From assembly GCA_029379385.1 (NCBI GenBank), contig CM055608.1, forward strand, positions 17,048,350 through 17,112,349: a DNA stretch of 64,000 nt, in the 5' to 3' direction. The translations under genes and the position numbers were made by a program. Of this stretch, positions 59,660 through 64,000 are shown piece after piece. This DNA comes from Quillaja saponaria. Its lineage: Eukaryota; Streptophyta; Magnoliopsida; Fabales; Quillajaceae. How positions within the stretch are numbered: position 1 is the stretch's first letter; each line of letters starts with the position of its first letter. The notes under the pieces are model-generated. The model was given only the letters and a program-made list of their open reading frames with translations, searched no databases and had not been told where the DNA came from.

Positions 59660-61284
59660 TAGGGGCAGAAACTTATGCCAACTTTGAAGAAGTTTCAGCT
59701 TCAACTTCAATCTCTTCCTCCAATGCAATATTCCTTGGTTTATTCTTTCCAAGCTCTTTTCCATTCCTTAACTTGATTGCACAAGCACTTTCTCAACTAG
59801 TCATAGCTTGAGAAGGCAACTTACCAAATCCTTGTGTTTCCAATTTACCCACACTAGTAAAAGGTTGTCCTACTTGCTTCTCCAAGTTTTGGATACTTGC
59901 CCTTGTTTCTTATTGGAATTGCATCATGCTTTGTTGGAAGGCCAATGTCTTGGATGCCATTGTTTTCATCATATCTTCCACAGAAGAACCAAAATTGGAT
60001 GAATTCATTGGTTCTAAGGGTTGTCTAGATTGATATTGTGGTTGTGCTTGAAATCGGGGAAGGTTGATGTTTCGGCCTCCATTTGGTAGTGGTAGTGGTT
60101 GATTCCCATAACATAAGTTAGAGTGATCTCTCCAACCAGGATTGTACGTGTTAGAATATGGATCATACTTACATTGTGGTTGTCCAGGAAAAATGCCACC
60201 AATGGCATTAGCTTGTTCCATAAGATCATCTTGCATTGTAGGACATATATCAGTTGGATGCCCTTGGTTAGAGCAAATGCCACATGCTTTCACTTACTGC
60301 ACGTTTCCAAGAGCCAAAGAATGCACAAGAGAAGTAAGATTGCCAACTTGTTGTTCAAGGTTAAAGATACTTACTTCATTTACTTTTTTTAAGGGTACAT
60401 CCATGCGAGTTCCAAATTATTGCAAATTGGCAGCCATGTTGGAGATTAATTGCTTTGCAGCGTCAAGTGTTTTGTCAAATAATGCCCTTCCACTTGCAGC
60501 ATCAATTATGTTCCTTTCTTGTGGTATTAAACCCTCATAGAAGTATTGGATGAGTAGTTGATCAGAGATTTGATGATGGGGGCAAATAGCACACAACTTC
60601 TTAAATCTTTCCCAATATTCATATACCATTGTATTGCCTTATTCCACATATTTCCTTTCTTATATTTGCAGCACGTGATGCAGGAAAATCCTTCTCTAAG
60701 AAAAGCAACTACGTCTCTTTACACGTAGTGATCGAGCTAAAGGGAATGTAATATAGCCACTTCTTAGCTGCATCACCCAAGGAGAATGGGAATGCTCGAA
60801 GTTTGATTTACACCTCGGTCACACCATTGGGTTTCATGCTCGAGCATACTAAATGGAATTCCTTGAGATGTTTATATGGATCTTCACCTAAAAGACCATG
60901 AAAAGTAGTAAGTAAGTGAATAAGACTAGATTTAAGATCAAAAAGGACATCAATATTAGGAAAATTAATGCAAAGAGGTTGATGGTCAAGATCAAGAGTG
61001 GCGAGCTCCTTAAGAGTGCAAGGTTGTCGAATGGCTATGTTTTCAACTTGTTTGTGGATTGGTACAATTTCTTCATTTAATTCGAAAGCCAAAGGATGTG
61101 TTCTTTATTACGCAAACTCTACGTGTGTGACTGATTTGATGTAATCTCTCACTGCACGTATTCTAGGATTGACCTCTTCAATTGGGCTTTGTGGTGGAGT
61201 TCGATTAATTGTCTCAACTTGCTCTTCGTAGAATTGTTTAAATTGCTCTAAGGTGGGTTATCTGTCTTCTTTGAAATCGGACAT
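59660..61284 (-). pseudogene. Athila element 1 gag remnant
   Basis: It starts at ATG 61284 (MSDFKEDR, then a stop). Capsid phrases NFPNIDVLFDLKSSLIHLL and DPYKHLKEFHLVCSSMK (61092-60808) and YFYEGLIPQERNIIDAASG (60629-60417) follow. A CX2CX4HX4C zinc knuckle, CGICSNQGHPTDIC, lies at 60243-60284, then DPYSNTYNPGWRDHSN. Frames change at least three times. Confidence 0.8.
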
Positions 61285-61350
61285 ACAACCTGCACAAATG
61301 ATCTAAATTAAACAAAAACACAAGCTTGAATCAAATTAAAAAGATTAGTT

Positions 61351-61368
61351 TCCCCGGCAATGGTGCCA
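61351..61368 (-). other. Primer binding site, tRNA-Asp type
   Basis: On the minus strand TGGCACCATTGCCGGGGA, two mismatches from the complement of the tRNA-Asp 3' end, a few bases inside the 5' LTR. It places the element in the Athila group. Confidence 0.85.
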
Positions 61369-61373
61369 AAATT

Positions 61374-62958
61374 TGATGAGTCATCGATGTTCACCAAATT
61401 AAAACCTTACTACTATATTTGTAGTATAGTAAGTAGGGTATCGATTGCACAGAGAAACAATTAAATTAATCAAATTTAACTCAAGCAAGTAGTTCTTATT
61501 TAATTAAATTGAACCAAAGTAAAAGAGCACAAGAAGTTCAAGTATAAAAGTAAATCAAACTAATGCAAGACATTATAAAAATAAAACATATGTATAAAAA
61601 TGAATGGAGTTCTAAAATAGGTTGTGATGATAATATACTATAAATATGCAAACTAACTAATATGCACTCAAAACAGCAAGGTAAATAAATGGGGTGTTGA
61701 TATTTGATCTAAACTAAATTAAAATAGTTAAGCAAGCAAGACAAACAAGAGAATGAAATTCTAAATGTAAAAACTAATTTTCAGTAGAAACTTACTAGAC
61801 TAAGCGAACAACCAAAGATTTGTAAGACTCAACTACAAAGAAGTTTTCACCAAGATTCATGAGCTATTAGTCAATGAAAACAAAGCAAATACCAATCTGA
61901 ATATACACATATGCATGCAAATCAACCATGGAAACAAGTCTTTCCTACCTATCCTTACCTCTCTGTTAATTAGGACAAGCGAAATAACTAACACTAATCA
62001 CATAATAACCCTCATCAAGCATTGTGGATTTAATTATGTGAAAGCATTATGAGCTAGATAGGTGCAATTGATTCTAAACAATTAACACACAAATGGCATT
62101 AACTTAATCTAGATCAGATTTTCCTAGCAACACTAAAATAAACTCAGATTTAATTCCAATGCTACTTTTACTACTCATGTTAATTAACCATGCAAAGACA
62201 TTAATCAATTAACTAGCATCAGATTACATGTATCAATCTATCATGTGTACATCATAACAAACTAAAACATATAATCATTAAGCAATTAACCAAGAAAAAC
62301 ATGAATACTTGCATTTGTGTATAACATCAGATTTCCTCTAAAAAAATAGATTCTCATAGTAACTTCATAAGTCAAGGTTACTTACCTCTTGCAATTAAAC
62401 AAAAACTTAAGCTAGCATCATCATTAATTGAAAAGAAAATATTTTGTTCATTGTTGAAATTTTGAGAAAGAAGAAGAAAAATGCATGTAAAGGTACTCTC
62501 AATCAGACCTATACCTCCCCTATGTATAGAGTATAGGGATGGCAATGACTCCTAAACAAGAAGGAGTCTTTTCATACTTAATATCTAATTCCTTAATTAG
62601 ATTTTCACTTTCTATTCTATACAAAATTTGAATATTCTAATCTGATCTTGTGATCGTCTTTCAATCCTAATCCTAATAAAATTCCTTGCCAAAGTTGGAT
62701 TTCCTCATGTAGAAATCCTTTATTGCAACCAGGATTCATGGTCCAATTAGGATTGGCACTTCATCAACTCATAGATTTGTCTCAATGTGCTCATTCTAGT
62801 CCTTAGCCCCATTACATGCTCAAATGTTCCATTTAGCTCCATTTTACTCTTTATGTCTACAAAGCACAGTTTTACACAAAACAAGATAAGTAAACTAAAA
62901 TAAGACATAAAAGAGTAAGAATAGGGTACCAAAAAGATAGAATAATATGAGTGTATTA
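61374..62958 (-). mobile_element. 5' LTR of Athila element 1
   Basis: 1585 bp. On the minus strand it ends GATGACTCATCA next to the primer site. Its first dinucleotide is TA where the partner LTR has TG (C to T on the + strand at 62957), a typical methylated-C decay. Confidence 0.85.
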
Positions 62959-62963
62959 GTCTA

Positions 62964-64000
62964 CTTTTGTTTTTTTAAAATAAAAGGGTACAAACTCGGT
63001 CCAGCACATTCTATTATCCATACTAAAGCACGAATAGAAAGACAGAGCCTACTCCACTTACCGATAGGAAATACATAAAATTCTTTTTTTGAAAGATCTT
63101 AGTTTGTATACATTTGATTTAGACTATGATACGAAACAAAACCTGGACTAAGAAATACAAGGCAAGGACTCATTGTAACATTGGCAAGATGGAGGGGTAC
63201 ATGTGGCAAATTACAATTATTGAGATATAGCTAAAAAAATTTAAATTTCTAAAAAGGGAAGTAGAGTTTTTGAGGATAAAAATTATGTTATCAGATATTC
63301 TTAGTCTTCTCATTAGTCTTTCTTCTTCCCACCTTCTCTATTGTTAATTTTTTTTATTTTTTTATTTTTTAATGGCATTCTATGTTTTTCTTGTAGTCTA
63401 GTTTACTCTCTTGTATTTAGTCTTTAATAGATTATTAGAACTCACTTGTATTTGCAGATTTTTAATGAAATTTCAGTAAGATTATTTCCAATGTTGTTCA
63501 TGGTTTTGTCTAATTTGTTGTAGGTTAAAATGCTATTAAAACTGATTTCTACCATTAGTGCTTCCATTAGATTTCAACTGCTCTATTATGGTTTCAATGG
63601 TGAATATATTTGCTGCAATTCCATATCTAGACAAGGATGACGTTACGGCCATTATCCGCTTCACAAAGACAATTTGCTTATATCGTGTTGCTCAACGAGA
63701 AACTCACCTCCATTTTCATTGTAAATTGGATTCTATACAACAAACCTTTACATCCGTCCTCAACCCTCCATATGTAGCATTTCTCAAACTTCAATCTCAT
63801 TAATATGGCTGAATTTCGAAGGATGACTGGAGTGAATGTAGCAACACCTTCAGTTGAATCCAAGAAAATTTTAGCTAACCAGCCCTCCAATGCTCACCAA
63901 TTGTTTGTCGATTTCCAACTAAACTTTCACTCACAATTGTTTCATAGCAAGTGGAAGGGCCTGCACACAATGAATAAGATTCACTTGCTGCCATAAAAAA
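62964..64000. other. Unassigned DNA at the window end
   Basis: There is no recognised gene. Two short plus-strand ORFs in different frames (63558-63803 and 63805-63996) have fairly balanced composition (NIFAAIPYLDKDDVTAI, ESKKILANQPSNAH) and could be exons of a gene or of a DNA transposon running out of the window. I do not recognise them. Confidence 0.3.

Larger units (their letters stand above)
52580..62958 (-). mobile_element. Athila-type Ty3/gypsy element 1, full length but inactive
   Basis: A 10.4-kb element on the minus strand: 5' LTR at 61374-62958, primer site at 61351-61368, gag-pol at 55769-61284, non-coding region, polypurine tract at 54113-54123 and 3' LTR at 52580-54112. Flanks are TTCTA on the left and GTCTA on the right (62959-62963), a 5-bp target duplication with one mismatch. 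In the first 200 bp of the LTRs I count about a dozen differences, so insertion is not recent. Several frameshifts and stops inactivate it. Confidence 0.9.

Overview
The window is nuclear DNA of a flowering plant, most likely a eudicot. It is AT-rich, gene-poor and filled with nested plant transposons (Athila-type and chromovirus Ty3/gypsy, Ty1/copia, CACTA, two kinds of LINE, probable Helitron ends). The one convincing host gene is an intronless U-box/ARM E3 ligase of the PUB22/PUB23 type. I cannot name the species from sequence alone.

Layout. 1-4.6 kb: AT-rich DNA with a cluster of three G-boxes, a roughly 167-bp tandem array (2781-3375) and a CACTA end. 4.6-6.3 kb: the PUB22/23-like gene, with TATA box and W-box cores, whose reading frame is broken by one extra base near 5306-5312. 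6.3-12.3 kb: no recognisable gene; small tandem duplications, weak LTR remnants and another CACTA end. 12.3-15.5 kb: a Ty1/copia pol remnant and its 3' LTR, ending inside a chromovirus integrase (15.5-16.2 kb). 16.6-24.4 kb: a nest in which a reversed copia LTR (17156-17472 and 22637-23206) is split by an internally deleted Athila-like element (17473-22605), itself carrying an LTR-like insert; a second ~167-bp array follows (23207-24166). 25763-30168: a CACTA element with a perfect GAT target duplication and no visible transposase. 32166-42375: a decayed Athila-type element on the + strand with 5' LTR, gag, pol, an extra ORF and a truncated 3' LTR, abutting an L1-type LINE fragment on the - strand (42376-44010). 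45.15-45.72 kb: a two-exon fragment of a cytosolic ascorbate peroxidase gene just upstream of a Helitron-like 3' end. 51.6-52.4 kb: the 3' end of an RTE-type LINE. 52580-62958: a full-length but dead Athila-type element on the - strand with both LTRs. The last kilobase is unassigned.

The most notable points are: (1) the two tandem arrays 20 kb apart belong to one satellite-like family in opposite orientation; (2) the ascorbate peroxidase fragment looks like gene capture by a Helitron; (3) a short copied filler sits at the truncated edge of the nested Athila LTR; (4) two diverged Athila elements share an exact hairpin and a purine-rich block between pol and the 3' LTR; (5) the single-base lesion in an otherwise clean U-box ligase. 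I see no CRISPR array, operon, tRNA or rRNA. Apart from the U-box locus, everything coding-like is transposon-derived, a gene fragment or unproven.
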